This document shows, piece after piece, positions 35,524 through 45,292 of a DNA stretch of 64,000 nt. Position numbers and translations under genes: made by a program. Every line of letters begins with the position of its first letter. The first letter of the stretch is position 1. This stretch comes from Polynucleobacter sp. MG-6-Vaara-E2 (GTDB lineage Bacteria > Pseudomonadota > Gammaproteobacteria > Burkholderiales > Burkholderiaceae), in contig NZ_CP061303.1 of assembly GCF_018687695.1 (NCBI RefSeq), positions 744,001 through 808,000 of the forward strand, read 5' to 3'. A model generated the notes under the pieces. That model was not told the DNA's origin, ran no database searches, and worked only from the letters and a program-made list of their open reading frames with translations.

Positions 35524-36678
35524 ATGGCAAATACACAGACACCATTGGTAGGTTTAGTTGGCTGGCGAGGTATGGTTGGTAGCGTTCTGATGGAACGCAT
35601 GCTGGCTGAGAAGGACTTTGATCTCATCGAACCGATTTTCTTTAGCACTAGCCAAGCGGGCGGTGAAGTTCCTCTGCTCAACGGCCAGAAGGTGACTAAG
35701 AGCGAAAGCACATTGCAAGACGCTAATGACATTAAGGCATTGTCCCGTTGCGACATTATTTTGACTTGCCAGGGTGGCGACTACACCAATGAGATATTCC
35801 CTAAGCTACGTGCAGCGGGTTGGACTGGACATTGGATTGATGCTGCTAGCGCATTGCGCATGAAAGATGACGCCGTATTGATTCTGGATCCAGTCAATCG
35901 TTCGGTGATTGATAAAGCCTTAGCTGCTGGCGGCAAAAACTGGATTGGTAGTAACTGCACAGTCAGCTTGATGATGATGGCAATGGGTGGTCTAGTAAAG
36001 GCTGACATGGTTGAGTGGATTAGCGCCATGACCTATCAAGCCGCCTCTGGTGCTGGCGCTCAAAATATGCGTGAGCTCCTCCTGCAGATGGGCGCATTGC
36101 GTGACAGCGTAGCGACAGAATTGGCAGACCCATCTTCATGGATCTTGGATATCGATCGCAAAGTGACTGAGACATTGCGTTCTGCTGATTTTCCGAAGAA
36201 GAATTTCCGTAACACCGCCTTGGCTGGTAGCTTGATTCCCTGGATTGATGTACCAGTTGAAAATGGTCAAACGAAAGAAGAGTGGAAAGGTGGCGCTGAG
36301 TTCAACAAGATCTTGGGTCGTCCTGCATTCCGTACGCCTGGCAGCATTCCAATTGATGGATTATGCGTTCGCGTTGGTGCAATGCGTTGTCACTCGCAAG
36401 GTTTGACAGTTAAGCTTAAGAAAGATATTCCCCTCAAAGAAATCGAAACTATCTTGGCAAATGACAATCAGTGGGTCAAAGTAGTACCCAATGATCGTGA
36501 AACCACTGAGCGAGATTTATCGCCGGCAGCGGTGAGTGGTACCTTGACAGTACCGATTGGCCGTTTGCATAAGCTAGCTATGGGCCCTGAGTACCTTGGC
36601 GCATTTACAGTTGGCGACCAGTTGTTATGGGGTGCTGCTGAGCCATTGCGTCGCATGCTCAGGATCCTACTTGAGTAA
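35524..36678 (+). CDS. asd: Aspartate-semialdehyde dehydrogenase
   Basis: An NADPH enzyme that reduces aspartyl phosphate to the semialdehyde, feeding lysine, threonine, methionine and diaminopimelate. The 384 residues have the N-terminal GWRGMVGSVLMERM, the catalytic Cys in GSNCTVSLMMMAMGGL and the His-containing VGAMRCHSQGLTVKL. This is the long gammaproteobacterial-type enzyme. The asd-fimV-truA order is conserved in Pseudomonas and betaproteobacteria. Confidence 0.95.
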   Translation: MANTQTPLVGLVGWRGMVGSVLMERMLAEKDFDLIEPIFFSTSQAGGEVPLLNGQKVTKSESTLQDANDIKALSRCDIILTCQGGDYTNEIFPKLRAAGWTGHWIDAASALRMKDDAVLILDPVNRSVIDKALAAGGKNWIGSNCTVSLMMMAMGGLVKADMVEWISAMTYQAASGAGAQNMRELLLQMGALRDSVATELADPSSWILDIDRKVTETLRSADFPKKNFRNTALAGSLIPWIDVPVENGQTKEEWKGGAEFNKILGRPAFRTPGSIPIDGLCVRVGAMRCHSQGLTVKLKKDIPLKEIETILANDNQWVKVVPNDRETTERDLSPAAVSGTLTVPIGRLHKLAMGPEYLGAFTVGDQLLWGAAEPLRRMLRILLE

Positions 36679-36688
36679 TAATGTCAGT

Positions 36689-38089
36689 ATGATGCGCACC
36701 GCCTGGTTTAATTTAATCAAAATACTATGCTTGATAGCAATTAGTTGGGCGACTGCGTCTTGGGCATTTACCTTAGGCGGTCCACAAGTACAGTCTTTGG
36801 CTGGTGAGCCGCTAAGAGTAGAAATTCCCATTCGAGTTGATGCAGCTGATCAGTCACTTTTATCAAGCCTAACTGTTGATATGCCCAACAGAGCCGCGTA
36901 CGAACGTCTCGGTATTTCCCAGCGAATCATTGATTTAAATCCCCAGGCGATGATCTATCGCAATCGTCAAGAAGAGTTGATGGTTCTGATTGAAACGGTG
37001 AACCCTGTTCCTGTTGCTGAAGAGCCATTTATTAATTTATTGCTTAACCTCACTTGGTCAAATGGAAGCCTATTTAAAGTATTTACCTTTCTATTGGCTG
37101 ACCCTCAAAAATTATTAGTGAAGTCTGGGCAAACCCTCTCAGAGATTGCTTTAAATATCCTGCCCCAGCTAGAAGGGGCTACTTTAGATCAGGCGATGAT
37201 TGCATTATTTAAGGCCAATCCAGACGCATTTGCTAGTGGAAATATTAATTTGTTGTCTGCTGGTGCAGAGTTAAGCAAGCCAAGTCAGGCTATGTTGCGC
37301 TCCATTAGTCCTGCTGATGCTAGTCAGTTGGTATTTGAGGCTAACCAGCAGTGGCTTTCTGAGCACGGGTCCTCTACTAAGACTGAGTCCAAGTCCGGAC
37401 AGGATGCTGCTAAGACTGAAGGCGAAGCCCCGAAAGATACGCTAAAGATTGACGCAAGCGTAGAGGTTAAGGATCTTGGAAAACAATACACAGAACAGCT
37501 TGTTGCTGAAGAAAAAGAGTTAGAGCAAACCAGGTCTCGTATTGCTACTTTAGAAAAAAATATTGCCGAGTTGCAACGTTTAATTGACCAATCCAACGGT
37601 AATGAGAAGACTGAGCAACCCAAAAAATTTAACTTTCCTGTACGGGCTATCGTCATTTCGCTGGCCATTGTATTTGCCGGATTATTGCTTTGGGGCTTGG
37701 TGCGCTATGCCCGTAAACCTGGGCTTAGTGAATTCCTTGCCCCTCATCAACCGATTACTAACGTTAAGGATTCTCCAAAAGCACAACCTAGCTCTGACTA
37801 CGATATGCCTGAGCGTGCAAAAGCGCTGTTCTCTGGGCTTAATCTAGACTTGAGTCCTGCACCTAAAAAAGATGAGGGTGATTCGCCTGCAAGCGCTATT
37901 GATTCAGGTCCTTTATCCGATACCTTGCGAGTTAAGCTTAATTTAGCTCGAGCCTATATCACCATTGAAGATTTTTCAGCGGCCAAGAAATCTATAGAAG
38001 AAGTTTTGGTTTTGAGCAATAAGGTGGACCCAGCAATCACCATTGAAGCTCAGGGCTTGCTAGCGGAGCTCTCGAATCGTAGTTCCTAG
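36689..38089 (+). CDS. fimV: FimV-like LysM and coiled-coil membrane protein
   Basis: A 466-residue inner-membrane protein related to FimV, which organises polar type IV pilus and motility machinery. A signal sequence (ends near SWAFTLG) is followed by the FimV N-terminal domain (PQVQSLAGEPLRVEIPI), a LysM-like peptidoglycan-binding segment near 140-185, a coiled coil, a membrane helix near 320-342 and a cytoplasmic TPR-like C-terminus. It is much shorter than Pseudomonas FimV (about 900 residues), lacking most of the acidic repeat region. The first of two adjacent ATGs is used; earlier in-frame codons would overlap asd. Confidence 0.85.
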   Translation: MMRTAWFNLIKILCLIAISWATASWAFTLGGPQVQSLAGEPLRVEIPIRVDAADQSLLSSLTVDMPNRAAYERLGISQRIIDLNPQAMIYRNRQEELMVLIETVNPVPVAEEPFINLLLNLTWSNGSLFKVFTFLLADPQKLLVKSGQTLSEIALNILPQLEGATLDQAMIALFKANPDAFASGNINLLSAGAELSKPSQAMLRSISPADASQLVFEANQQWLSEHGSSTKTESKSGQDAAKTEGEAPKDTLKIDASVEVKDLGKQYTEQLVAEEKELEQTRSRIATLEKNIAELQRLIDQSNGNEKTEQPKKFNFPVRAIVISLAIVFAGLLLWGLVRYARKPGLSEFLAPHQPITNVKDSPKAQPSSDYDMPERAKALFSGLNLDLSPAPKKDEGDSPASAIDSGPLSDTLRVKLNLARAYITIEDFSAAKKSIEEVLVLSNKVDPAITIEAQGLLAELSNRSS

Positions 38090-38098
38090 GATTTAGTA

Positions 38099-38929
38099 AT
38101 GCGATTGGTGCTCGGTCTTCAATACGACGGCAGTCCCTATGCTGGCTGGCAAGTTCAGCATCATCAAACCACCGTTCAAGGCGAGTTAGAAAAAGCGATT
38201 ACTTCGTTTGTGGGTCCTGATGCTTGTATTGCTAGTCCAATTCACACTATTACCGCTGGCAGAACGGATGCTGGCGTCCACGCTCTAGGTCAGGTCATTC
38301 ATTTTGATACTCATGTAGAGCGTGAGGAGTTTTCGTGGGTGAGGGGAGTGAATTCTTTTTTGCCGGGTTCGATTGTTGTGAACTGGGCAAAAGTTGTGCC
38401 CGAAGAATTCAGTGCACGCTTCTCAGCGTTTGAGCGCACTTATATTTATGCCTTGCATGCAGGACCATGTCGCTCGCCAATGATGAATGAACGTGCTGGT
38501 TACGTTCTACTTCCTCCCAATCAATGGTTTGATGTTGATGCTATGAGGCAGGCAGCGCAGTGCCTTATTGGTGAGCATGATTTCTCTTCATTTCGATCGT
38601 CTGAATGCCAGAGCAAAACGCCAGTGAAAACAATGTATGCGATTGACATTATTTCGGATGAGCCATGGCTGTATTTTCGTATCAGAGGCAATGCGTTTTT
38701 GCATCACATGGTCCGCAATCTGGTCGGTTGTTTTTTGCAGATTGGCCGTGGAAGACAAGATCCAGAGTGGATGGCGCAATTATTGGCGGCAAAGGATCGC
38801 AAGCTTGCTGCACCAACATTTATGCCTGATGGGCTATATTTAGCCAAAATCGCCTATCCAGACGAATTTGCTATTCCAGCACCTTGGTTGGCCAACTCCT
38901 GGCTACCCAGAGGGATCACTCAGACCTAG
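38099..38929 (+). CDS. truA: tRNA pseudouridine(38-40) synthase
   Basis: Converts uridines 38-40 in the anticodon arm. The 276 residues contain LQYDGSPYAGWQ and the catalytic Asp motif GRTDAGVHALGQVIHF, then FLHHMVRNLVG. It follows fimV by 9 bases. Confidence 0.96.
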   Translation: MRLVLGLQYDGSPYAGWQVQHHQTTVQGELEKAITSFVGPDACIASPIHTITAGRTDAGVHALGQVIHFDTHVEREEFSWVRGVNSFLPGSIVVNWAKVVPEEFSARFSAFERTYIYALHAGPCRSPMMNERAGYVLLPPNQWFDVDAMRQAAQCLIGEHDFSSFRSSECQSKTPVKTMYAIDIISDEPWLYFRIRGNAFLHHMVRNLVGCFLQIGRGRQDPEWMAQLLAAKDRKLAAPTFMPDGLYLAKIAYPDEFAIPAPWLANSWLPRGITQT

Positions 38930-38956
38930 GCGGATATATGGCCTTATCATTCATTT

Positions 38957-39634
38957 ATGGGCTTACTGACACACTCTCCCGGTCGTACTAGGGTCAAAAT
39001 CTGCGGTTTACGGACTTCTGGCGACATTGATGCTGCTGTTGCAGCGGGGGTAGATGCGGTCGGTTTTGTCTTTTATCCACCTAGCGTACGTGCCGTTAGC
39101 CCCAATATCGCTGCCCAGCTCATTTCTAGGTTACCAGCGGGGGTTGATGTAGTTGGATTGGTTGTAAATGCCACAGATGCGGAATTTGCCGCTATTCGTG
39201 CTGCTGCATCGATCACTTTGTGGCAGTTTCACGGGGACGAGACCCCTGAAAGGTGCGCTCAATTAGCTCAAGGCGAGCCATGGATGAAGGCGGCACGTGT
39301 AGGTACGGGCTTCGCTTTTGACGATTTTTCCCTACAATATAGGGATGCAAACGCTTTCCTGCTCGATGCCCTTGTTGAAGGCTACGGTGGCGGGGGCGTT
39401 CCTTTTGATTGGCAAGGAATTCCACAGGTATGGGTAAGCGAAAACGCGCCTCAGGTCGTTTTGAGTGGTGGATTGAACACGCACAACGTGGGCGAGGCGA
39501 TTGCGCGCCTGCATCCTTGCGCGGTAGACGTCAGTAGTGGCGTAGAAAGCAGCAGGGGCGTTAAAGATCCTGCGCTCATGGCTCAATTTGTTCAAGCAGT
39601 GCGCGCGGCTGATGCTAAAACATCAACCCAATAA
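38957..39634 (+). CDS. trpF: Phosphoribosylanthranilate isomerase
   Basis: A TIM-barrel enzyme of tryptophan synthesis (225 residues). The opening RVKICGLRTSGDIDAA carries the catalytic Cys, and VDVSSGVESSRGVKD binds phosphate. The catalytic Asp is expected in FLLDALVEG. It starts the trpF-trpB-trpA series; trpDCE are elsewhere. Confidence 0.95.
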   Translation: MGLLTHSPGRTRVKICGLRTSGDIDAAVAAGVDAVGFVFYPPSVRAVSPNIAAQLISRLPAGVDVVGLVVNATDAEFAAIRAAASITLWQFHGDETPERCAQLAQGEPWMKAARVGTGFAFDDFSLQYRDANAFLLDALVEGYGGGGVPFDWQGIPQVWVSENAPQVVLSGGLNTHNVGEAIARLHPCAVDVSSGVESSRGVKDPALMAQFVQAVRAADAKTSTQ

Positions 39635-39664
39635 TTTGCTGTAAATAAATCAAAAGAGGTAGCT

Positions 39665-40858
39665 ATGTACGACAAGCCAGATGCACGAGGACACTTCGGT
39701 CCTTACGGCGGCGTGTTTGTTTCTGAGACGTTGATGTATGCATTGGAAGAGCTCAAAGAAGCCTATGCAAAATATCAACATGATCCAGAGTTCATTGAAG
39801 AGTTTCATTACGAACTCAAACATTTCGTAGGTCGTCCATCACCGGTTTATCACGCCAAACGCTGGAGCGAAATGCTAGGTGGCGCGCAGATCTACCTCAA
39901 GCGTGAAGACCTTAATCACACTGGCGCACACAAGATTAATAACGTGATTGGCCAAGCAATGTTGGCTAAACGCATGGGTAAGCCACGCATCATTGCTGAA
40001 ACAGGGGCTGGACAGCACGGGGTTGCTACGGCAACTATTTGTGCACGCTTTGGTTTGGACTGTACGGTTTATCAAGGTTCTGTGGATGTGGCTCGTCAAG
40101 CACAAAATGTATTTCGGATGAAGTTACTTGGCGCCAAAGTTGTTCCAGTTGAGTCTGGCACCAAAACCTTAAAAGACGCACTTAATGAAGCGATGCGCGA
40201 TTGGGTTACTAACGTCGACAATACTTTTTACATTATCGGTACAGTTGCAGGGCCTCACCCTTATCCCATGATGGTGCGTGATTTCCAAAGCGTGATTGGT
40301 GAAGAGTGCAAAGTACAAATGCCAGAGATGACAGGTCGTCAACCTGACTACGTATTAGCATGTGTTGGTGGTGGCTCAAATGCAATGGGTATTTTCTACC
40401 CCTACATCGATTACCCAGAAGTGCAATTGGTTGGTGTGGAGGCTGCTGGCCATGGTCTTGGAAGTGGTTTGCATTCTGCGGCACTGTGTGTGGGTAAACC
40501 AGGGGTATTGCATGGCAATCGTACATACCTCTTGCAAGATGAAAATGGCCAGATCTCTGAGACACATTCTGTTTCTGCTGGAATGGACTATCCAGGTGTT
40601 GGTCCTGAGCATGCCTGGTTAAAAGATTCTGGTCGCGCTGACTATGTTGCTATTACTGATGAAGAGGCTTTGAAGGCGTTCCATGATTGTTGCCAGATTG
40701 AGGGCATCATTCCAGCATTAGAGTCATCTCATGCTATTGCCTATGCTTGCAAGCTAGCCAAGACTTTGCCTAAAGACAAAACCATCTTGGTCAATCTTTC
40801 AGGTCGTGGTGATAAGGACATGCACACTGTTGCCCAAGCAACGGGGTCTGAAGGCTAA
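39665..40858 (+). CDS. trpB: Tryptophan synthase beta chain
   Basis: The PLP subunit joining indole and serine (397 residues). The PLP Lys is in REDLNHTGAHKINN, the glycine-rich phosphate loop is CVGGGSNAMG, and LSGRGDKDMHT is at the C-terminus. Upstream AAAAGAGGTAGCT supplies the ribosome site. Confidence 0.97.
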   Translation: MYDKPDARGHFGPYGGVFVSETLMYALEELKEAYAKYQHDPEFIEEFHYELKHFVGRPSPVYHAKRWSEMLGGAQIYLKREDLNHTGAHKINNVIGQAMLAKRMGKPRIIAETGAGQHGVATATICARFGLDCTVYQGSVDVARQAQNVFRMKLLGAKVVPVESGTKTLKDALNEAMRDWVTNVDNTFYIIGTVAGPHPYPMMVRDFQSVIGEECKVQMPEMTGRQPDYVLACVGGGSNAMGIFYPYIDYPEVQLVGVEAAGHGLGSGLHSAALCVGKPGVLHGNRTYLLQDENGQISETHSVSAGMDYPGVGPEHAWLKDSGRADYVAITDEEALKAFHDCCQIEGIIPALESSHAIAYACKLAKTLPKDKTILVNLSGRGDKDMHTVAQATGSEG

Positions 40859-40894
40859 GCAATAAAAAAGAATAACAAGAATAGAAAAAATAGC

Positions 40895-41692
40895 ATGTCC
40901 AAAATTACGGCACTCTTTACAGAATTAAAAGCAACTGGCAAAAAAGGGTTGATTCCTTTTATTACTGCAGGCGACCCTGATCCTAAAATGACGGTTGAGT
41001 TGATGCATGCATTGGTGCGTGGCGGCTCAAGTGTGATCGAGTTGGGGGTACCGTTCTCAGATCCGATGGCTGATGGTCCTGTGATTCAAAGGTCGTCAGA
41101 GCGTGCATTGACACATGGTGTGACTTTGCACTCTTGTTTAGAGATGGTTCAAGAGTTTCGTAAAAACGATTCAACCACTCCTGTAGTGTTGATGGGTTAT
41201 GCCAATCCTGTAGAGCAAATGGGTGCGGAGCGTTTTGCAACCGAAGCAAAAGCAGCGGGAGTGGATGGTGTTTTAGTGGTTGATTACCCGCCGGAGGAGT
41301 GCGTTGACTTTGCGGCACGTATGCGTGTTGCTGGAATTGATCCGATTTTTTTATTGGCGCCAACTTCATCACCTGAGCGTATAAAAGAGGCTGCCAAAAT
41401 AGCTTCTGGTTACATTTACTACGTTTCTATGCGAGGCGTAACCGGGGCATCCCATCTCAATACTCAGGACGTGGCTAGCATCATCCCTAAAATCCGCGAG
41501 GAGACTGATATACCGATCGCGGTAGGCTTTGGTATTAGCGATGCGGTTAGTGCCAAGGCGGTCTCCCATAGCGCAGATGCAGTAGTTATCGGTAGCCGGA
41601 TCATTCGCCTTTTAGAGGATGCGCCCCCAGGGCAGGCAGTACAATCGTTGGAAACCTTTATTCGTGAGATTCGCGACGCATTGGATAGCTAA
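40895..41692 (+). CDS. trpA: Tryptophan synthase alpha chain
   Basis: A TIM barrel that cleaves indole-3-glycerol phosphate (265 residues). The catalytic Glu lies in VIELGVPFSDPMADGPVIQ, with YISMRGVTGA-like YYVSMRGVTGASHL and VGFGISDA also visible. It partners with the adjacent trpB. Confidence 0.96.
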   Translation: MSKITALFTELKATGKKGLIPFITAGDPDPKMTVELMHALVRGGSSVIELGVPFSDPMADGPVIQRSSERALTHGVTLHSCLEMVQEFRKNDSTTPVVLMGYANPVEQMGAERFATEAKAAGVDGVLVVDYPPEECVDFAARMRVAGIDPIFLLAPTSSPERIKEAAKIASGYIYYVSMRGVTGASHLNTQDVASIIPKIREETDIPIAVGFGISDAVSAKAVSHSADAVVIGSRIIRLLEDAPPGQAVQSLETFIREIRDALDS

Positions 41693-41697
41693 AACTG

Positions 41698-42585
41698 ATG
41701 AGCTGGATTGATAAATTACTCCCACCCCAAATTCAACATACTGATCCTGCAAATCGCAAATCAGTTCCTGAAGGATTGTGGGTAAAGTGCCCAAGTTGTG
41801 AAACGGTTCTGTATAGCGCCGATATTGAAGCAAACCTTTCGGTTTGTCCAAAATGCAGTCATCACATGCGCATCGGTGCGCGCCAACGTTTAGATAATTT
41901 GCTTGATGCAAAGGGCCGCCATGAAATTGGTGCTGATATTTACCCAACCGATCCGCTGAAATTTAAAGATTCCAAAAAATACCCAGATCGCATTAAGGAA
42001 GCAAATGACGCTTCTGGTGAAACCGAAGCCCTCGTCGTGATGGGTGGAAAAATTGAAACTATTCCAGTTGTTGCTGCCTGTTTTGAATTTCAATACATGG
42101 GTGGCTCAATGGGCTCTGTCGTGGGTGAGCGTTTTGCACGTGGCGTACAAGAGGCGATTGATAAGAAATGCGCCTTCATCTGCGTAACCGCTACTGGTGG
42201 CGCGAGGATGCAAGAAAGCTTGCTTTCCTTGTTTCAGATGGCCAAAACCAATTCCATGTTGACCTTGCTCTCTAAAAAAGGTTTGCCTTATATCAGCGTT
42301 TTAACTGACCCAACCATGGGCGGTATCTCAGCGAGCTTTGCCTTTATGGGTGATGTGGTGATGGCTGAGCCAAAAGCCTTGATTGGATTTGCAGGACCAC
42401 GTGTGATTGAGCAAACTGTGCGTGAAAAATTGCCTGAAGGTTTTCAGCGTTCAGAGTTCTTGATGCAAAAAGGTGGCATCGATATGATCGTTGATCGCCG
42501 TCAGATGCGTGGAGAGATTGCACGCTTATTAGCGTTGCTACAAAAACTTCCAGAGCCTGCGATCGCGGGTAGCTCGGCCGTTTAA
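41698..42585 (+). CDS. accD: Acetyl-CoA carboxylase carboxyltransferase subunit beta
   Basis: The beta part of the carboxyltransferase that makes malonyl-CoA for fatty acids (295 residues). An N-terminal four-Cys zinc finger (CPSCETVLY...CPKCSHHM) precedes the crotonase-like domain with GGARMQESLLSLFQM and PTMGGISASFAFMGD. It is 5 bases after trpA. Confidence 0.96.
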   Translation: MSWIDKLLPPQIQHTDPANRKSVPEGLWVKCPSCETVLYSADIEANLSVCPKCSHHMRIGARQRLDNLLDAKGRHEIGADIYPTDPLKFKDSKKYPDRIKEANDASGETEALVVMGGKIETIPVVAACFEFQYMGGSMGSVVGERFARGVQEAIDKKCAFICVTATGGARMQESLLSLFQMAKTNSMLTLLSKKGLPYISVLTDPTMGGISASFAFMGDVVMAEPKALIGFAGPRVIEQTVREKLPEGFQRSEFLMQKGGIDMIVDRRQMRGEIARLLALLQKLPEPAIAGSSAV

Positions 42586-42589
42586 GCGC

Positions 42590-43915
42590 TTGAGCACAGC
42601 ACACCAAGCCCCAATTCTATTTACCAGCCTAGAGGCTTGGCTTAGCCACCTCGAAACGGCTCACCCAGTCGGTATCGATATGGGTCTTGATCGCATCAAT
42701 CGCGTTAAAGCTGCGCTAGATCTTCAGTTTGATTGTCCTGTCATTACGGTTGCTGGTACCAACGGTAAAGGTTCTACCTGCGCCTTTCTTGAAAGCATTT
42801 TGCTAGCCTCTGGATATCGCGTTGGCTGTCACACTTCGCCACATTTACTGAGCTTTAATGAACGTGCTCGCGTCAATGGAGAAGAAGTAAAAGACGCGCT
42901 CTTGCTAGAACATTTTGCCGCGGTAGAGCATGCTCGGGTTAGTTTGGTTGATGCGCCAACACTGACGTATTTTGAGTTCACTACTTTGGCCATCATGCAT
43001 TTATTTGCTAAATCCAATTTAGATGCAGTGGTGCTTGAAGTTGGGATGGGTGGTCGTTTAGATGCTGTCAATATTGTTGATGCGGATTGCGCCATTGTGA
43101 CCAGCATTGATATTGATCATGCAGATTACTTGGGCGGAACGCGTGAAGCGATTGCTTTAGAGAAGGCGGGCATCTTCCGTCCTGGGCACATAGCGGTTTG
43201 TGGCGATCCTGTACCACCGCAGTCTTTAATCGATTACGCAGAAAAATTAGATTGCGACCTCTGGTTGCAAGGCAGGGACTATAACTTTCAAGGTGATAAA
43301 CAGCAGTGGGGTTGGGCAGGGCGCAATAAGCGCTTTAGTGGACTTGGTTATCCCGCATTGCGCGGCGCGAATCAAATTCTGAATGCCTCTGCGGTGATTG
43401 CAGCTTTGATGGCTTTGCATCAACGCTTGCCCGTGAGTGCCCAAGACATTCGTAATGGTTTTGCTTTAGTGGAATTACCTGGTCGTTTTCAGGTGTTACC
43501 TGGTCAGCCTACCGTGGTACTCGATGTGGCGCATAACCCTCATGCTGCCGCTACTTTGGCTCAAGGTTTGGACAAAATGGGTTATCACCCTTACACCTAT
43601 GCCATTTTTGGGGCTATGGCTGATAAGGATATCGAGGGAGTCATTAAGCCCTTGCTCAATATTGTTGATTTTTGGTTTTGCACGGATTTGCCGACCCCAA
43701 GAGCAGCTTTGGCCAAGGATTTGGCACAGAGGCTAGAGGCAATGGGGGTGAAGTCTAAAAATGGGGCTGATGGCGGTATCGAAATCTTTGAAAACCCTGC
43801 TTTAGCGTATCAAAAAGCGCTATCTGTGGCTGGTGAGGGTGATAGAATTATCATCTTCGGATCCTTCTATACCGTTGCCGGCGTAATGGCTTATCGAAAC
43901 AACCAGGCGCATTGA
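42590..43915 (+). CDS. folC: Bifunctional folylpolyglutamate/dihydrofolate synthase
   Basis: Adds glutamates to folates and makes dihydrofolate (441 residues). The ATP loop is VAGTNGKGSTCAFLES, and DAVVLEVGMGGRLDAVN and DVAHNPHAA follow. The best start is TTG at 42590, because the N-terminal segment SLEAWLSHLETAHPVGIDMGL belongs to the family and no ATG precedes it. There is only a weak ribosome site. It is 4 bases after accD. Confidence 0.94.
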   Translation: MSTAHQAPILFTSLEAWLSHLETAHPVGIDMGLDRINRVKAALDLQFDCPVITVAGTNGKGSTCAFLESILLASGYRVGCHTSPHLLSFNERARVNGEEVKDALLLEHFAAVEHARVSLVDAPTLTYFEFTTLAIMHLFAKSNLDAVVLEVGMGGRLDAVNIVDADCAIVTSIDIDHADYLGGTREAIALEKAGIFRPGHIAVCGDPVPPQSLIDYAEKLDCDLWLQGRDYNFQGDKQQWGWAGRNKRFSGLGYPALRGANQILNASAVIAALMALHQRLPVSAQDIRNGFALVELPGRFQVLPGQPTVVLDVAHNPHAAATLAQGLDKMGYHPYTYAIFGAMADKDIEGVIKPLLNIVDFWFCTDLPTPRAALAKDLAQRLEAMGVKSKNGADGGIEIFENPALAYQKALSVAGEGDRIIIFGSFYTVAGVMAYRNNQAH

Positions 43916-43918
43916 TCC

Positions 43919-44722
43919 ATGATTCGTTTACCGAGCTTTTTTAAGCGAAAAACACAGGCTGATGACCTTGAATTCGGTTCAGGAGGCCGTCGTTCCACTA
44001 AACGGGCTGCCCCTCGTAGCTTCCAACGTGCTGCCGAGGCTGAAGAGCTTGCCCTCACTGAAGATCCAGAACAACAACGTGCTCGTCATCGTCTTATTGG
44101 TGCTGCAGTATTAGTTCTCATTGCTGTAGTAGGTCTGCCACGGATTCTTGATAGTAGGCCAAAGACTGCACCTAACGATATTGCAGTCAACATCATGACT
44201 AGCCTACCAATTCCTAGTGCTGAAACCAAGCCTGAAGTAAAGCCAGAAGAAAAGCCAAAAACTGAAGCAGTTGTTGTGGCTCCTAAAACTGCTCTGCCAT
44301 CACCCGATATCAAATCAGATTCAAAGCCTGATGTGAAATCAAGCGCATCTGCGCCCGCACCCACTAAAGCCCCTGGCTTAGGTCTAGCTGCAGGCGAAGA
44401 AGTGGTTGCCACTTCAGCAACTACAAAACCATCGACTGATGTTGCTAATGCGAACGCAAACAATACTGCTGCTGATGCATCTACAAAATACTTTATTCAG
44501 GTTGGCGCTTATGCGTCTGAGAGTAATTTAAAAGATATTTATGCAAAACTCAAAGGGCAAAAGCTTGCTTATATCGTTTTAAATAAAACTACTAGTGATG
44601 GAGCGAAATTGTCTGTTGTTCGAGTTGGTCCATATGCAGAAAAAGATACCGCTCTGGCTGCTGAGAAAAAAGTGAAAGCAGTCAACCTCCCCACAAAACT
44701 AGTCACTATTGGTAAGCAGTAA
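43919..44722 (+). CDS. SPOR-domain cell-division-type protein
   Basis: A 267-residue membrane protein with a basic cytoplasmic N-terminus, one membrane helix at about 58-77 (LIGAAVLVLIAVVGLPRIL), a long Pro/Lys/Ala linker and a C-terminal SPOR domain (about 188-265, YFIQVGAYASESNLKDI ... VVRVGPYAEKDTA). SPOR domains bind denuded septal peptidoglycan; the layout is like DedD. Its stop and the cvpA start share one base (TAATG). Confidence 0.9.
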   Translation: MIRLPSFFKRKTQADDLEFGSGGRRSTKRAAPRSFQRAAEAEELALTEDPEQQRARHRLIGAAVLVLIAVVGLPRILDSRPKTAPNDIAVNIMTSLPIPSAETKPEVKPEEKPKTEAVVVAPKTALPSPDIKSDSKPDVKSSASAPAPTKAPGLGLAAGEEVVATSATTKPSTDVANANANNTAADASTKYFIQVGAYASESNLKDIYAKLKGQKLAYIVLNKTTSDGAKLSVVRVGPYAEKDTALAAEKKVKAVNLPTKLVTIGKQ

Positions 44723-45288
44723 TGGAATACTTATCCACCTTAAAGCTAACATCGGTGGATTACTTCACCCTGGTAGTACTTTTAGTGTCAGCCTTGGTTG
44801 GTATTTCTCGTGGCTTATTTAAAGAAGTGCTCGCGCTTGCCTCTTGGTTTGTCGCTGCCTGGGTTGCATATCATTACAGCAACTATCTCTCCACTGAGTG
44901 GCTCTCAACATTCCACCTCGATGAGTTACTCAGCCTAGGTTTGAGTTGGTTAATTTTGTTTGTGTTGACGCTAGTCATCTGTGGATTATTTGGCGGAGTA
45001 GTGCAAAAGATTATTTTGTCTGCGGGTTTAAGTTTGACTGACCGTTTTCTGGGTTTGGTTTTTGGTTTGATACGCGGTGGCTTAATTGTGGTGGTGCTTG
45101 CTACCTTAGCCGCTTTAACTCCTATCCCGCAGAGCGTGGCTTGGAAAAATGCAATTACTAGACCGGCGATTGATGTTGCTACTGGATTTATCAAAGGTTG
45201 GTTGCCAACCGATTGGGCAAAGCAAATGAGTGATGCTATGCCTAAAGTTACCCCAACCATTGCTCCTAAATTAACAATAGGAATCTAG
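44722..45288 (+). CDS. cvpA: CvpA family protein
   Basis: A 188-residue inner-membrane protein with about four helices, opening VDYFTLVVLLVSALVGISRGLFKEVLALASW, the family pattern. CvpA is needed for colicin V production and envelope homeostasis in E. coli, with the biochemical role unclear. The cvpA-purF pairing is widely conserved in proteobacteria. Confidence 0.92.
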   Translation: MEYLSTLKLTSVDYFTLVVLLVSALVGISRGLFKEVLALASWFVAAWVAYHYSNYLSTEWLSTFHLDELLSLGLSWLILFVLTLVICGLFGGVVQKIILSAGLSLTDRFLGLVFGLIRGGLIVVVLATLAALTPIPQSVAWKNAITRPAIDVATGFIKGWLPTDWAKQMSDAMPKVTPTIAPKLTIGI

Positions 45289-45292
45289 AGAT